The notes: a model not told the origin generated them from the letters alone. Counted from the first letter of the stretch, positions 36,901-49,416 are shown. The stretch: 64,000 nt of DNA from Inonotus obliquus (GCA_032164295.1 JAJHTX010000007.1:1586501-1650500), one strand, 5' to 3'. Program-made: numbers and translations.

Positions 36901-39900
36901 CGGAGTCAAAATTGACTCTGATTACTCATCCTGGTTTGTAGCGCGACTACATGTGGAACCTGTCGAGAGCGATCTTACTCGCGCGTGAGCGTATTTACAT
37001 CCACGACTGGTGGTTATCTCCAGGTACGCGATGTCGACTCTTGAGTGAACAAAGTTTGACCTTGCTGTAGAGCTTCAAATGCGTCGGCCACTCAAAGAAC
37101 GTTATAGACTTGATCGATTGCTAGAGCAGAAAGCTAAAGAAGGCGTCAAGATATATATCATCTTATAGTACGTATTTGTATAGCTGTCAGCTCCCAACGA
37201 AAGGAGAAGATTCTGATGGCAGTTATCGATAGCCAAGAGGTTTCGAATAGAACGACTCCAACGGATAGCAAGTATGTCATGTCAAATAGCCGCGATTTCA
37301 TCTCCTTACAAATACGGGTATTTTTTTAGCTATACCAAGCAACGTCTAGCTTCTCTCCACAAGAATATTATGGTTCAACGGTCCCCTTCGCACTTCCAGA
37401 CCGGGACGTTTTACTGGGCTCACGTAAGTCATTCCACCCAACTTGGAGCGATGTTAATGTTGATCGTGTTCTTGCTTAGCACGAGAAACTTTGTGTAATT
37501 GATGAGGCCATTGCCTTCATGGGTGGTATTGATCTGTGCTTCGGGAGATGGGACACGCCGCAACATGTGCTAATTGACATACCTAACGGTGAAAGTACGA
37601 TTGAGGAATCGACACAAATATGGCCTGGTAAGGAAGAATTATGGATACTGTGCTGCTGCTCGTACAATTGACGTGATCTAGGCAAGGATTACAGTAATGC
37701 TCGTATAAGCGACTTCTTCACGCTGAACAAGCCCTTTGAAGACATGTACGATAGGCAGAAGATCCCTCGTATGCCATGGTAAGAATATTCTCGAGTTCAT
37801 AATGCCAGACTCATATATTTGAGGTATGTCAGGCACGATGTTGGCATGCAAATTGTTGGACAACCCGCTCGTGACCTTTGTCGTCATTTCGTACAGCGAT
37901 GGAACCATCTCTTGCGTATCAAGAATCATAGTCGAGTGATGCCTTTCTTGTTGCCACCTCCTGATTTCAGGTTACAAGATTTGGAAGAGCAGGGTCTCAC
38001 GGGTACCTGTGAGATTCAGATTTGTCGCTCTTGTGGTCCGTGGTCCTCTGGTACGCCGACAAAAGTGGAGCATTCGATTCAGAATGCGTATTTGAAAGGT
38101 TAGTATATCGATTCTGAGAGAAGCGACTTATTCTAATCGAGATTGTAGCTATCCAGCTATCGGAGCATTTTGTCTACATAGAGAACCAATTCTTCATTAC
38201 CTCGTACGTATCTTGGTGAACTCTGTGACTGACATCACTGACCAAGCGCGCGATTTTAGCACCGTCGTGAACGATACGCTAGTCGAGAACAAAATAGGCG
38301 ACGCCCTCGTTCACCGCATTATACGAGCTCATCGAGAAGGCAGAAAATGGAAGGCATGCATAATGATCCCGCTTCTTCCAGGCTTCCCGTACTCTGTCGA
38401 TCACTCTGATGCTTCCTCGGTACGGATTATTCTTGAATGCCAGAATCGTACGATCTGCAGGGGTCCACATTCTATTTTCACGCGACTGAGGAGGGAAGGA
38501 ATTGATGTAAGTAAGAATAATTTCGTGATTTGGATTGATGCTGATATCCTTGAAGCCGGATGAATATATCTCTGTATTCTCCCTGCGGAACTGGGGTAAA
38601 CTTCCAGGAAATATCCTTACTTCGGAGATGGTGAGATCACCCTCCTTTTCATTCGGAATTAATAAGCTTAGTGTCTTCTAGGTGTATATTCATGGTAAGG
38701 TCTGTATCGTCGATGATCGTCTCGCTATTATTGGGTCTGCGAACATCAACGAGCGATCGCAAAGGGGTGATCGAGACTCGGAGTTAGCGGCAATCATCAG
38801 GGACACTGATATGATCGATGGGTAAGATACCGAAGTCTTGCGTTGGCACCGCTGTAAGCTGAGTTGCGATGTAGGAAAATGGCCGGCAAGCCCTTCAAAG
38901 TAGGACGGTTCGCGCATACTTTGCGCGTACGCCTGATGCGCGAGCATCTTGGTGTCGATGTCGATGCGATGTACGAGGAAGACTTGATGGCTATCAACTC
39001 CGATAAGGATGAGGTAGACCTGGACACTTGGGATCCGGAACAGGAACAACAGAGAGGTGATGAAGATGTTGTGCAAGCTGGTAAGGTCCATGGGGGAACA
39101 GCGATGAAAGAGGTGGTTGGTGAATTTATGGATAGTGCTGAGCAAGGTGACGAAGTTTCAGTGTTTTGCTAAGAATTGAAATGCTGATGAAGTGTATAGC
39201 GGTCTTCGGAACGGAACTTGGCGCGGAGAAAGACGTGACGCAAACTCTTCACAAAGCTGGTATCAAGCCGAACGGTACCGATAACAACGTTGACGATAAG
39301 TACCTGGAAGAAGAACGTACCGACTTCTCGAAGCAAGGTCAGAAGGAGCATGGGTTTGCTAGTACCGTCGTTCCTACGCTGGAAGAGAAAACGATAATGG
39401 AACGTCGACCACCACCCGATCAATCCAAAGGGAAAGAAACGATATACGACGCCTTGGATGACAATCACAGAGGGAACGGGATGCCACCCGAAGCACGCGC
39501 TCATTCAGATTCAGGAGACTTGTATGGCACATCTGCAGATGCATCAAGAAGCGCTCAGGACGATGATGAAGTCCCTCATGCACGTAGTCGTAGGAGTGAA
39601 CCATCCGAAGAGGAAAAAGCCGCTTTACATGCACGAAGAACGATTCGGAGACATCTTTCGGCTAATCTTAATTCGAATCCTTGGACTTTACCTGTTCCTT
39701 CTCCTGAAGTTGATCCGCATGGGTTTGAAGATCCGGTATGTGATGAGTTTTGGAAGAATGTTTGGGTTGCGTGTGCTGTGCATAATGTAAGACATCGATC
39801 TAGTATTTGTGTAGTGCTTTCGAACGTTCGGCTTACCTTTTTCGTTCGTAGACGGAGATATTCCGGAAGGTGTTTCATTGTATACCGGATGATACGGTTA

Positions 39901-40680
39901 CTACTTGGAAGCTGTACAAGGAGTTTGTACTTCATCACGAACGTCTCAACAAACCTGTTAGTCACAACCCCATATCTCCTTACTCACTATTGATCATCGA
40001 CTCAATGACTATCAACTTCAATAGGTCAAGGAAACATCCTCACCCGCAGGTCGCGTTCCCTCCGAAACAGGGGACGAAGACGCTTTGGGGAACGAGAAGG
40101 ACGTAGATGCCAAATCGAACGATAGGCAAGACGATATCTCGAGACAAGATACTTTGAAAGCTAAAGGCTCGGTTCGGACGAGTGGGAGTAGCAGTCGAAC
40201 CCAAACCCAAACGCAGACTCAAACGCAAACTCCGACTCAGACGCAGAGTAGCCCTCGTACACCCAGTTACAACAATGATACCAACAACGGCTCTGCTAGC
40301 AATAGTAACACTAACAATTACAATAACGGTAACAGTAACGGTAACGGAGCCGGACCAGGGCCAGGGTCAGGGGGTTCAGGAGGGTCAGGATCAGGAGGAA
40401 GTGGCGGAGGCTCAGGAACCAGCACAGACATCAAAAGAACTCCATCCCGCGGAGACGAACCGTTCGAAAAATGGGAAAGAGACGAGATGGAAAACCTTTT
40501 ACACCAATTACGTGGACATCTTGTTGTTTATCCTAATAGGTTTCTTGAAGGAGAAGATGCGGCGAATAATTTCTTGTTTAATGCTGATCGGTGAGTGTTT
40601 TTTTGTTTTGTCGATGTTGACTTGGGTTACTTACTATGGTGTTTTTTCCTAGGCTTTTGCCTATGCCTATCTACGATTGA
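33940..40680 (+). CDS. PLD1: Phospholipase D1 (PX-PH-PLD, Spo14 type)
   Basis: This membrane-associated enzyme hydrolyses phosphatidylcholine to phosphatidic acid and choline and is needed for vesicle traffic and sporulation in yeast. It is a very large gene with around 20 introns and an estimated 1,800 residues. The start at 33940 ([20 protein letters not shown]) opens a long disordered region. The PX domain follows ([20 protein letters not shown] to [11 protein letters not shown], split at about 35530-35585), then a PH-type region ([20 protein letters not shown]). The first catalytic HKD motif is [20 protein letters not shown] near 37482. The second is [20 protein letters not shown] near 38690. 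[12 protein letters not shown] and [20 protein letters not shown] follow. The C-terminal part has Gln/Thr repeats ([15 protein letters not shown]), an Asn/Gly/Ser-rich stretch and a short last exon. Both HKD motifs are intact. Confidence 0.95.
40195..40437 (+). repeat. Low-complexity coding repeats in PLD1 C-terminus
   Basis: A CAAACG/CAGACT hexamer-type repeat gives a Thr-Gln run, followed by AAC-rich and GGA/TCA-rich stretches giving Asn-rich and Gly-Ser-rich sequence. Such tracts often differ in length between strains. Confidence 0.8.
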
Positions 40681-41344
40681 TACCCGACGGAGACGAGACG
40701 AGACTGGACTCTTCGCGGATGCCAGTGGATCATATCAATATTCTCGTCGATATACCGATACGTATATCAGTATAATCTCGATACCTTACCTTACCTTACC
40801 TTACCTTATTTTCGTTCTTCGTTTCTGTAAACTCATTTTTTTCAGCGGGACGGCTCTATATTCGATTCGATTTCGCGTCTTGTAGCCTCTACTTATGTTA
40901 TGTATCTATTCGAATCATCCGGTTATTATTCCCATCTCATATACCTTCCTTATACCTTAACCGCGATAATGGAATACAGAATGCAATACATACCAGTACT
41001 GTCATTTGTTCTTGACCATTTCACTATTGATGACCCCATTGGTCATTGACGAACTACATATGTATAATACATCATGAATTCGTGATGATTGGTTTTGTCT
41101 GACGATAACGATCAAGAAGAAGAGATATCAACAAGAGGTAAGAAGAGCAATTTGGACAGCAGACAGTAGACGGCAGACAGCAGACAGCATATAGGCATAT
41201 AGGCAATATTCGAAATACCTAACAACCCACAGAACAAGACGAAACGAAACGAAACGAAACGAACGAACAAACGAGAGAACCGAATCTCAAGAAATAAAGC
41301 TAAGGCCAAAGCCAAAGCACTCAGATCTGACCTAATTCCTAATA
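40681..41344. other. Convergent intergenic region with short tandem repeats
   Basis: About 660 bp between the stops of PLD1 and the MYND gene. It contains five CTTAC-type pentamers at about 40781-40808, five GAAAC pentamers at about 41238-41263, and AGACAG-type repeats at about 41157-41188. No gene was recognised. Confidence 0.6.
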
Positions 41345-42664
41345 TCAATCATCCCCGCCATCCCTACCCGAGTCCCTATTATTACACCAATACTTATGAA
41401 ACCTCCATCCTTTCTTCTGACAATTCAAATTACAATATTTTACCTTCATATCCCACGTCCTACAAGCGTCTTTCTTATCTGTACCGTCCCCGCCTCGACA
41501 ACGCGAACATTGTAACCGAGGGTTTTTGAGACCGCAGTAAGCGCAGAAGGTCTGAGTGTTCAGTGTTATTTGGGAGAGACGCGTTAAGACGCGTTTGGCG
41601 AGGGTTATTGGAGTGGTGTAGTTGACATTAGGTTTGGTATTGGTCACGGTGTCGGAGTTGGTGTTGGCGTTGGCGTGTTGATTATCGGGTGGGTTAGGCG
41701 TTGGGTTGGGATCCGAGCCGGAGTTAGAGGCGGTGGAAGTGGAAGTGGACTTCGTAGTGGAGGTAGGGAACGTAGCAATACGAGGAGATTCAATAAGTTC
41801 CAGATCTTCGAATGCTCCTGCACCAGGTAGGATCGTGTTATGATAATAATTCCTCCTAGTAAGCGCAAAGAGTTCTCCGGCCGTTCCTCTAGCTCCCAAA
41901 GCACATACGTTCATATCGAGGATAATGGATTTATCATCATCCTTCTTCGATTTTTTCTTCGTCACTTCCTCATCCTTATCCTTGTTTGCGACTTCGTTAA
42001 AGACGAAGTAGACCCAAGGTTCGATCAACCACTTGCTCCCAAACGAATACTGGTCCATCTGAATCTGTTTCTTCCCATTAACTTCCACGCGTGGGTGTAT
42101 CGCGTTAATGAATACCGATCGTTTTGGTAATAAACCCATTTCAGCGATAGTGAAAGATCGAGGTGAACAAGATATAGAATAACCATCGTGAGTCCTTACG
42201 CGTAAAGTTGCCGATGTTGGAAGAGAATCGAGGATAAGTTGTAACGCGTGAGGTAGGACATATCCATTATCGTGATTCTTGATCGTCCAAAAGATATTCT
42301 CCACTTCTTCAACATCAAGCTCTCTCGGAGTGACCAGGCTTTCATGAAGGAAGTTATGCGGTTCCACTACATCTTCGTCATCTTCACCGTCAGCGTCATC
42401 CTTCCCGTCTTTGTTGCCACCCAACAATTTGATAAAGTATCCGACTTTAGGTGCGTCGAGATGAATGAAAGCGAGTTGGTTATCTATGGGGATACAAGAC
42501 GCCGGCCAGGAACCATCGCTAAGTTCAATCAATTTAGCGCGTCGAAAACGTGTATCGGATAAAAGGCGTTCGCGAAATAGTATCGTAACGATATCGTGCA
42601 AGTCGAAAGTGGCATCTTCGGGGAACGTAAACGTGTTCGGATCAATTAGATTTTCAACCGCCAT
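41345..42664 (-). CDS. MYND zinc-finger protein, single exon
   Basis: An uninterrupted 439-residue frame starts at ATG 42664 (MAVENLIDPNTFTFPEDATF). The N-terminal 270 residues have no known domain but are not low-complexity (for example VTILFRERLLSDTRFRRAKL and YVLPHALQLILDSL). Two acidic or Lys/Asp-rich stretches and a Ser/Thr/Asn/Pro-rich linker follow. The C-terminus is a MYND-type zinc finger: CAYCGLKNPRLQCSRCR, then YCNLNCQKKGWRFHKYWC, with a Lys/Asp-rich loop between the halves. MYND fingers bind short Pro-containing peptides and are usual in regulators of transcription. The absence of introns is unusual for this window, where nearly every gene is split. No frameshift was seen. Confidence 0.85.
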   Translation of the reverse strand: MAVENLIDPNTFTFPEDATFDLHDIVTILFRERLLSDTRFRRAKLIELSDGSWPASCIPIDNQLAFIHLDAPKVGYFIKLLGGNKDGKDDADGEDDEDVVEPHNFLHESLVTPRELDVEEVENIFWTIKNHDNGYVLPHALQLILDSLPTSATLRVRTHDGYSISCSPRSFTIAEMGLLPKRSVFINAIHPRVEVNGKKQIQMDQYSFGSKWLIEPWVYFVFNEVANKDKDEEVTKKKSKKDDDKSIILDMNVCALGARGTAGELFALTRRNYYHNTILPGAGAFEDLELIESPRIATFPTSTTKSTSTSTASNSGSDPNPTPNPPDNQHANANTNSDTVTNTKPNVNYTTPITLAKRVLTRLSQITLNTQTFCAYCGLKNPRLQCSRCRGGDGTDKKDACRTWDMKVKYCNLNCQKKGWRFHKYWCNNRDSGRDGGDD

Positions 42665-43700
42665 AACACGTTTTGATTTTCTATAAACAACAAAGTACGC
42701 TTCTGAGGAGAGAGATTGTTGTGCGGAGGAAGTGCTGTTCCTTGATTGTGGCTTGAAAGAAAGGAACGAAGGAAGGAAAGGAAAGGAAGGTGCGGGACCG
42801 GTTGTATGCGTGATCGTACAAACATGACCAAATACACGCGGCCCTCTGCACTTTTTCTGTGGGCATCAGGCTAGTGGTAGCTAGAAGCGTTTTCCCTGTC
42901 CACATTCTCACAACTTCTCCATTTTTATGCATACCATTGTTGCTTCTCATTCTTTGACTAGGCCTATGCGGGAGAGACGGAAGCAGAAAAATCCTATGCG
43001 AGACGATTATGGTGGATATTCCATTGAGCAAAGATAGTACAATGTTGCATTGACATCTAGTATGCTCTTTTTTCTTCTCTTTGGCGGGCCTTTCCGTCGT
43101 TTCAGCGAAGGAGCGAAATGAACGTGGATGTTTTATTTTGAGATGGAAGTGAAGATGTGGCCAAAGGGTAAAAACAAGGCAAAACGGTGGCATAAGGAGA
43201 GATACGTCCAAGGTTAGTTTCCTTACTGGCGAGAGTGCTTGTTTCCTTTGGATTCCTTTGGAAAGGAGAGACGGGGACCGCTGGATGTATCTGATTGAAT
43301 GGCCGAGAGTATTGTGGGAGCTGAGGGTGGCTACGAACCTGATCGGCTGACCCGGGAAAGACATCCGAAGCTCTACATTCTCTTATCATCAAAATCAGTA
43401 TCAACTCAATCGATTTCTTAATACAAGGTGGCCCTCGCTGCATAGTACATCGGGTAAACTGGCCACACAGAATGTTGTACACGCTGTGCTGGGAGAGAAC
43501 ACGTTTTTAGCCAAGGGTGGCCACATGCATTCATCGAATCAGGTGTCCACGGTCGGGCCACATAACAAGATCTCCTATATAATCCGTCTTTTTACACGCC
43601 CCCCCTCAATGTCTTCTTCTGCTTCCGCCCACTACTCCCTCCTCCTATCCTGCCCCGTCCTCCTCGCTATCCTTGCCAATCAGCAATAGTTTCCTCGGAT
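42665..43700. promoter_or_regulatory. Divergent promoter region, MYND gene / zinc-finger gene
   Basis: About 1 kb between divergent ATGs. It contains a 684-nt open frame on the minus strand (42681-43364) that overlaps the MYND promoter and has no recognisable motif. No specific regulatory site was identified. Confidence 0.4.
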
Positions 43701-45346
43701 ATGGCCGATTCAAATACTTATCTCGGCACGGCTCATAAATATTTCAGCTTGTACGTACACACACACACTCACACCTTGTTTTTGGTGTCTCACATGTCCA
43801 TAATTCGTATACTAGATCCGACTATGAAATAGACCCACAGTGTAGGTACAGGAAGCGTATTTTCCACGAAGGGTCAGTCCCATCAATCAATTCCATCCCT
43901 ATCCTCTATATGTAATAATTATTCAATCCGTATCGCACTAGATCCCCAGTGCGGACTAAGGACGAGTGCGTGCGTCACCCTCATCCAACGCAGCTTCTAG
44001 ACTATATCATCCACTACAGTACCAGAACAGTCCAAGTCAAACATGTCTCAAGACCTCCAGAGTCTCCGCCAGCTCGGGAACACATTCAACGGGACACACA
44101 GAAGAAAAGAAGGAGGGAAAGCTCGGTGGACAACAGCGGGTATGCGACAGACAGCTCATATGCTGAGGTGCCGCCGATGTCGCCTTATTCATCTACCACG
44201 AGTGTTTACGATGGTATCGACGAAATCGATGGCCAATCGGACACCTCAGGATTATCTGATTCCGACAGAGCTCATCTGTCGCCCACCCCCGCACGTCTTG
44301 AGCCAAAGGGCAAAGAGCCCATGGTAATATCGCCATCAACCAAACTTCCAATATCGGTTCGTACATTACCAAAGATATCACCGGTCTTACCAAAGTTATC
44401 TTCCGTGACCACCTCCGTATCGAGCTCTATCACGCAGTACAGTAATAGCCGGTTAGCAGAACGCGCGAGAATCGCTACCTTATCTGCCGAAACTCAATCT
44501 CCGGTGGCGGATCACGGAAATGCTTCTCCGGGAGCAACGTCGAGTAGTAGAGCGTACAGTCCGTATCCCTATCCTCCCTCCGTCGGGCGTGAGGCAGTTG
44601 AAGTCGGTCACCGCAAGGATCGTTCGCCCTCGGTATATGCCGACGAATATCACGCTACAGACAACACTTTTGCCGGTCGGATAAGGCGGGCAACCATCAC
44701 CGGTGCTGCCATCGATGCCAAATATGCAGCTCCAAACTACATGCCGAAGCAAAATTCGATAGTAGGATCAGGATCCTCAAGAAGCAGTAGACCACCGCCG
44801 GTCGATGAACACAGACTCGGACGTACCACCGTATCACCAGCAGATTCAGAAGACGTCAAAGTTGAACGTACTACCTCTCCTCCTCTTGATTTGAACGCTC
44901 CGGAACGGCCTTATGCAGCGATGCGAGCGACAGAAACAGAAAGAAACAACACCTTATCTGCTCCTCCTGACGGGGAATTCACACGGAGTCGAAAACGGAG
45001 TAAATCAAGCGCGGATGGAGAGCCATTAACCACACCACCCGAAGGACTCGACCTTAGTCAACTTCGTAGACGCGGAGACCGAGGGACACCAAACCCCGTC
45101 CTCAAGATGGCGTTGGAAAGCGGGGATTACATCCAGGTAGCGGAGAACGGGTTTTATTGCAGAGTTCATGGTGATCATCTCGGTGGAACACGGTCCGTCA
45201 CGAGACATCACGAATCTGTACATCTCAACATCATGGTCGAGTGTCAATATTGCAATGCCCAGTTTTCACGACGTGATGCCGTGTTGCGCCATCAGCGGCA
45301 AAGCTCGTGTAGGACTAACGCAAAGTGGAAAGTCGGCAGTAGCTGA
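43701..45346 (+). CDS. C2H2/C2HC zinc-finger protein, putative transcription factor
   Basis: Three exons, starting at ATG 43701 (MADSNTYLGTAHKYFSL). A short second exon reads SDYEIDPQCRYRKRIFHEG, followed by the long third exon. The middle ~350 residues are Ser/Thr/Pro-rich and probably disordered. Near the end, FYCRVHGDHLGGTRSVTRHH is a degenerate finger with only one clear Cys before the His pair. The next segment CQYCNAQFSRRDAVLRHQRQ followed by SSC has Cys-x2-Cys and His plus a final Cys, a C2HC finger. The end is TNAKWKVGSS. Similar fungal proteins bind DNA, but the target is unknown. Introns are at about 43751-43816 and 43870-43941. Confidence 0.78.
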
Positions 45347-45775
45347 TGGATGAGGGGAGCGAGGAGGAGTGAGAGGAATTGGCGAGTTTTCCTTTCCTTT
45401 TTTTTTCTTGACGACCCAAACCCGAATATTTATTGGATGGCACAGCATGCATATGCCCGATCAAAATTTCAAATCAGGGACGGATATAAACAATATTTTT
45501 TTTTGCTCTTTGGCTTATCGTATAAGTATTCGTTTCCCCCTCACTTTCGGCTTTCTTCTTCTTCTAGGAATGAATTTGGAATCCCAGCAACCATTGAATT
45601 GCATGCCAACATCACAAATTTTCTGGGGGAGTTGTCTAACCGGAAACCGTTCTATTTCATTAATTAGAACGTATGATCCAACATGTGTAGAACAATGACA
45701 AATGACGCACAACGCACAAACCAACCGACTCGCAAGTAAAACCGTATCCGTATCATTCATCCGAGTCGGGACACA
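45347..45775. other. Convergent 3' region, no gene seen
   Basis: About 430 bp between the stops of the zinc-finger gene and the FHA gene. It has T-runs at 45401-45410 and 45497-45506 that may belong to 3' untranslated regions. Confidence 0.4.
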
Positions 45776-47149
45776 TCAAGCATCGTCGGAAAGAAGCACA
45801 TATTCCCGTGTCGACATTCCAAACTTGATGACTAAAATCACCCAAACAGCAATCAGAAATTTTAAAGCGGTTGCGAGGGAGGAAGTCGAAATTACCATCA
45901 CCCATTTTCAATTCGTAATACCGCGCTTGGGGGATAGCTTCATCATTCACAAACGTACTGTTTGTCGACTCGAGGTCTATTATGAAAGGCCTGCATGACA
46001 GATGTCAGAAGATGGCCGGATTGACAAGGGACAAGCAACGTACTTCACTACAGCTTTTGATGCGCCGGATTCGTCTCTCTCTTGGACCTGTCGGTCTAAA
46101 GAACATCGTATGAATACACGGTGTTTACGTCGCAGATACAACACTTACGTTGGATAACAGCGTGCTGTTTGGAGCATGACGGATGGTCAAGGATAATGTC
46201 CACTATGTTCTTGTCTCGTCCGATTAGATAGCAGCTCTGTCTGCTGATGTGTAACAGATCTACATATGGGTTTTGATATACGGGTTAGAAAGTCTACAGA
46301 TCGGAAAGAACGACAGAACAGAAACGCACCGGTCTGTTCCTTGCCTTTGAAAACATACAACCTCCATCCTACAGAGGGCTTACGAGCCTCAGGAGGTTCG
46401 TTGTACTTCAACACAGCAGCCGTCCCATCTGCAAGTTTAACCGTATTCGTCGCAGCGGCTAATATCCCAGACTGGTTGAAGTTCGGTTTGCTTTTATCCT
46501 TCTCCTTGTCCCCTTCCTCCTTTTCTTTGCCCTTGTCGGACGAGGGGGATTTGGGGCGTGAGCGCGAACGAGGGGAGGAAGGAGCGCGAGAGTGACGGCG
46601 AGAGGTGGTTGAAGGACCTGCAGGGGGTTGGCGCTCGTCGTCTCTGTTTCGTCGTTCACCTCGACGCTCACGATAATCCCGCCTTCTCTCCTCTCGATCA
46701 GAGACATATCCACGTTCCCTCCTCTCTCCTCGTTCAGCAGCATAATAATCACGCTTACGATTATCTCCGTCTGTATCCCTATCCCTCTTTCTCCTCCTAT
46801 CCCCATCAGGACTTCTCTCCCGTTCACGTTCACGTTCTCTTTCACGAGGTTCCGAACGTCTCTCGTACTTATAACCATCACGATCCCGAGCCTCATCACC
46901 CTCATACCGTCGACGTTTGTATCTATCGTTCCTCCCACCTCTCTCATCTTTATCATCTCCACCCAAGTCTTCCTCATCTCTATACTTCGGATTCCTTGTA
47001 GTTTCTCGAGTGGATCTGGGTTCCTCAGAGTCTACGCCACGTCGACTTGGACGCCCATCGTAGTCATTTCTGCTTTCATATTCGCGACGTGGATGGTCCC
47101 GCCGAGTGGGGGATCCTGAGCGTGAGTTGGAATGAGTGAGGCGGGCCAT
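45776..47149 (-). CDS. FHA-domain splicing factor (SNIP1 / Pml1 type)
   Basis: Five exons start at ATG 47149 (MARLTHSNSRSGSPTRRDHP). The first ~190 residues are an Arg/Glu/Asp/Ser-rich disordered region with RERERERER runs. Next comes the conserved helix KPNFNQSGILAAATNTVKLA, then WRLYVFKGKEQT. After an intron the FHA fold continues: ISRQSCYLIGRDKNIVDIIL, DHPSCSKQHAVIQ, KPFIIDLESTNSTFVNDEAI and VIKFGMSTREYVLLSDDA, which ends the protein. The residues of the phosphothreonine pocket (GRD, SCSKQH and STNSTFVN) are all present. Yeast Pml1 belongs to the RES complex that retains unspliced pre-mRNA in the nucleus. Human SNIP1 is its counterpart. It looks complete. Confidence 0.9.
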
Positions 47150-47258
47150 GTGACAGTGAATGAGAACGAGTATAAATTAGAGGATCGAGGAAACAAAGGA
47201 AAGGAAAACCTGAAAAACTTGTGACACTGTATAAGATAATTTATTACTAAATTTCAAG

Positions 47259-47330
47259 TCCTTGGTGGTCCAACGGCTAGGATTGCCCGCTTTCACCGGG
47301 CCGGCCCGGGTTCGACTCCCGGCCAGGGAA
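47259..47330 (+). tRNA. tRNA-Glu (anticodon UUC)
   Basis: A 72-nt cloverleaf without intron. The acceptor stem TCCTTGG pairs with CCAGGGA (one T-G wobble), with A as discriminator base. The D arm is TGGTCCAACGGCTA, the anticodon arm is GCCCG-CTTTCAC-CGGGC with TTC in the loop, and the T arm is CCGGG-TTCGACT-CCCGG. All four stems fold. It sits between the start of the FHA gene and the BTB gene. Confidence 0.96.
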
Positions 47331-47675
47331 TTGGAAGGTATTGTTAAAATTTTACTTTTTTCTCCATCTTATCTCGTGAGTCGTTATTTCTAAATGGTTT
47401 GATCTGAAAAGACCAGATTTACGCAATACATGTTTTTTAAAAGCAATAATTTTCGCATATTTTCTAGTAGAATGTGTGCGCTGGATTACTTGGGTCTTCA
47501 GCTCTTATGCATGAAGGAAATTTGATCTGGTCCTTGTAATCTACATAATTGAACTGAATATGGATTCTATATTGTGGCAGATACGTCGATCAACGCTACA
47601 TATATAGCAGACTTGGAGGGATGACAGGCTGTTTATCTTGGAATCTTTCGTCATTTTTTCATTTTCTCCTTTCTC
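47331..47675. other. Spacer between tRNA-Glu and BTB gene
   Basis: About 345 bp, AT-rich at first. A T-run (TTTTACTTTTTT) at 47350-47361 just after the tRNA fits a polymerase III terminator. The remainder is probably the BTB-gene promoter. Confidence 0.5.
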
Positions 47676-48822
47676 ATGGAGACCGTCGAGCCTTCGCAAC
47701 GGCGTGAACCGTGGTTTGAGGATGGAAACATCGTACTTCAGGCCGATGATAACGTTTGTTTCAAGGTTCATCGTGGTGTTCTGGCTCGTCAGTCTGAAGT
47801 CTTCAAAGATATGTTCACCCTGCCTCAGCCACTAGCAGCGAATGAAGGGGATGACACAGGGATGATCAGGATGTATGATTTGCCGTCTGAGCTCTCTAAT
47901 CTGCTGACGGCGATATACGATGGAGTGTATGAGGTTCACTTTTGTATTTGGGATTGTGCACCGGCTGACGACTCGTTTCGTTTGAAGGACATTCTACAAT
48001 CGAGATATTGAAGATTTCTTCTTCCTCGCATCTATCCTACGACTCTCTACAAAATACTTTATATCGCACTTGAGGAGGCAGGCGGTTGAGGTACTTGTGC
48101 GGACTTGGTCGTTTGCTTTGGAGGGTCATGATGCGATGGTTGAGCAGGCGTTGCAGTCCCCTGTAGGATCAGGCTCCAGCGATCTTACGTATCCTTATGT
48201 GCACCCGGTGCATGTCCTAAATCTCGCGCGTGAGACGAACGTACGGGTTATCATACCATCGGCGCTTTATTTCCTTTCTGTATACCCCTTTTCCGACCTC
48301 CTCCAGGGCAAACATCCGAAGCTACAAGTCGAATCGCGAACGGGACTCCCTCGTCCTTCGTCAACACTCTCAGTGGAAGATGCGAGTAATTATACGTTGA
48401 TGTATCAGCATCGTATTGAGGTCATCCTCGATTTCGTTCGACGATTCTGTGGAGAACGACGTTCGTCTACTGCCTGCTTGTGGAGGCAAGGCAATAAAGA
48501 CATTCCGCTCGACACGGACAGACCACCAGACGCCGAGGGTCCAGACCCATGTTCACATACTTTCGCGCGACTTTCATCCCGTGCATCAAGGTCGTGGTAC
48601 ACGCGTACGGGTCCGTTGAGGTGGATGTTGCAGACGATGCAGCTCCTGGGACATAGAGATATGCCGATGTGCAAGGTGTGCAAGGAATCCTTTCGTGCGG
48701 ATGTAGAACGTCATCGAAACGCTATCTGGGACAAACTTCCAGGTGTAGTGGGGTTACCTAGCTGGAACGGCCTCATCGAGGCGGATTTGCCAGAGATCTT
48801 CGAGCAGAGGCGCCCGAGCTAG
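47676..48822 (+). CDS. BTB/POZ-domain protein
   Basis: Two exons with one intron at about 47930-47989. The start at 47676 gives METVEPSQRREPWFEDGNIV, then the BTB core LQADDNVCFKVHRGVLARQS, EVFKDMFTLPQP and IRMYDLPSELSNLLTAIYDG. After the intron it reads YNRDIEDFFFLASILRLSTK and YFISHLRRQAVEVLVRTW. The C-terminal half has no second domain that I recognise. It contains MCKVCKESFRADVERHRNAI, a Cys-x2-Cys with a later His that resembles a partial zinc-binding site. BTB domains mediate dimers and often recruit Cullin-3 ubiquitin ligase. Agaricomycetes have many such genes, mostly unstudied. Confidence 0.85.
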
Positions 48823-49416
48823 TATCTCGAGTAATTCATTATGCATTCATTGTTTCAACTTGATGTTTCAAGGCTATTGTTCATACCGAAGTCTGGACAT
48901 TTATGACGCTCTGGGTGTGAAGAGGTCCTACTTATCCGCAAACAAAGGATCAGGCTCCTTAGTGCATCACTCTTCGGGGTGTAACATTATCCGACGTCCC
49001 AGGCTCACTATAGAAGCCAACATGCGAGCTTGAGGAGGAAGCGTAAATCATCAGACCGTTGGGATAATTTCTTTCGCCTAGTTGGGTTTAGGGATAGTCA
49101 ACTGGTACTGCTGGCTGGTACTTCTGATGATTGTAATGTAATGTATTACAGCAGAAGCAAATAGGTTCCAATCAATGTAGATAAACCAAATTGAGCTGGT
49201 CGGTGTACCTAAAGTCCGGTTGCTTACGTACTCGTGCGGGGGCGAGGGAATCGAATCGATAGGACGGGCGCCTAAAGCGCCTGCAGGCAACTTGGGAGGG
49301 GCATAAGGAACCCATCATGGCACAGCAGACCAACAAACCCATCCTCGTCTTCCTCCCTTATACGTCCATCTCCTCTTCTGAGCCATTGGGACGGCTGTGC
49401 CCTCGTCTGATCAATT
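48823..49416. other. Intergenic region, no gene seen
   Basis: About 590 bp between the BTB gene and the first membrane-protein paralogue. A GC-rich hairpin-like segment at 49254-49290 resembles half a tRNA but lacks a D arm and acceptor pairing, so it is not called. Confidence 0.4.

Noticed and set aside
40781..40808. Tandem CTTAC pentamers considered as telomere-like or CRISPR-like repeats
   Set aside because: A simple microsatellite with no spacers; CRISPR arrays are not expected in fungal nuclear DNA.
42681..43364. 227-codon open frame on the minus strand upstream of the MYND gene
   Set aside because: It lies in the promoter of a well-supported gene, shows no motif or family pattern, and an overlapping frame (43102-43482) is equally open. 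Most likely chance.
46558..47119. Long frames on the plus strand rich in Ile, Ser and Pro
   Set aside because: They mirror the low-complexity Arg/Glu-rich first exon of the FHA splicing factor on the minus strand.
49240..49300. tRNA-Leu-like 3' half (CTTTAGG loop, TTCGATT loop)
   Set aside because: No D arm and no acceptor pairing could be found, and the GGCGC/GCGCC pairing alone is not enough for a tRNA call.
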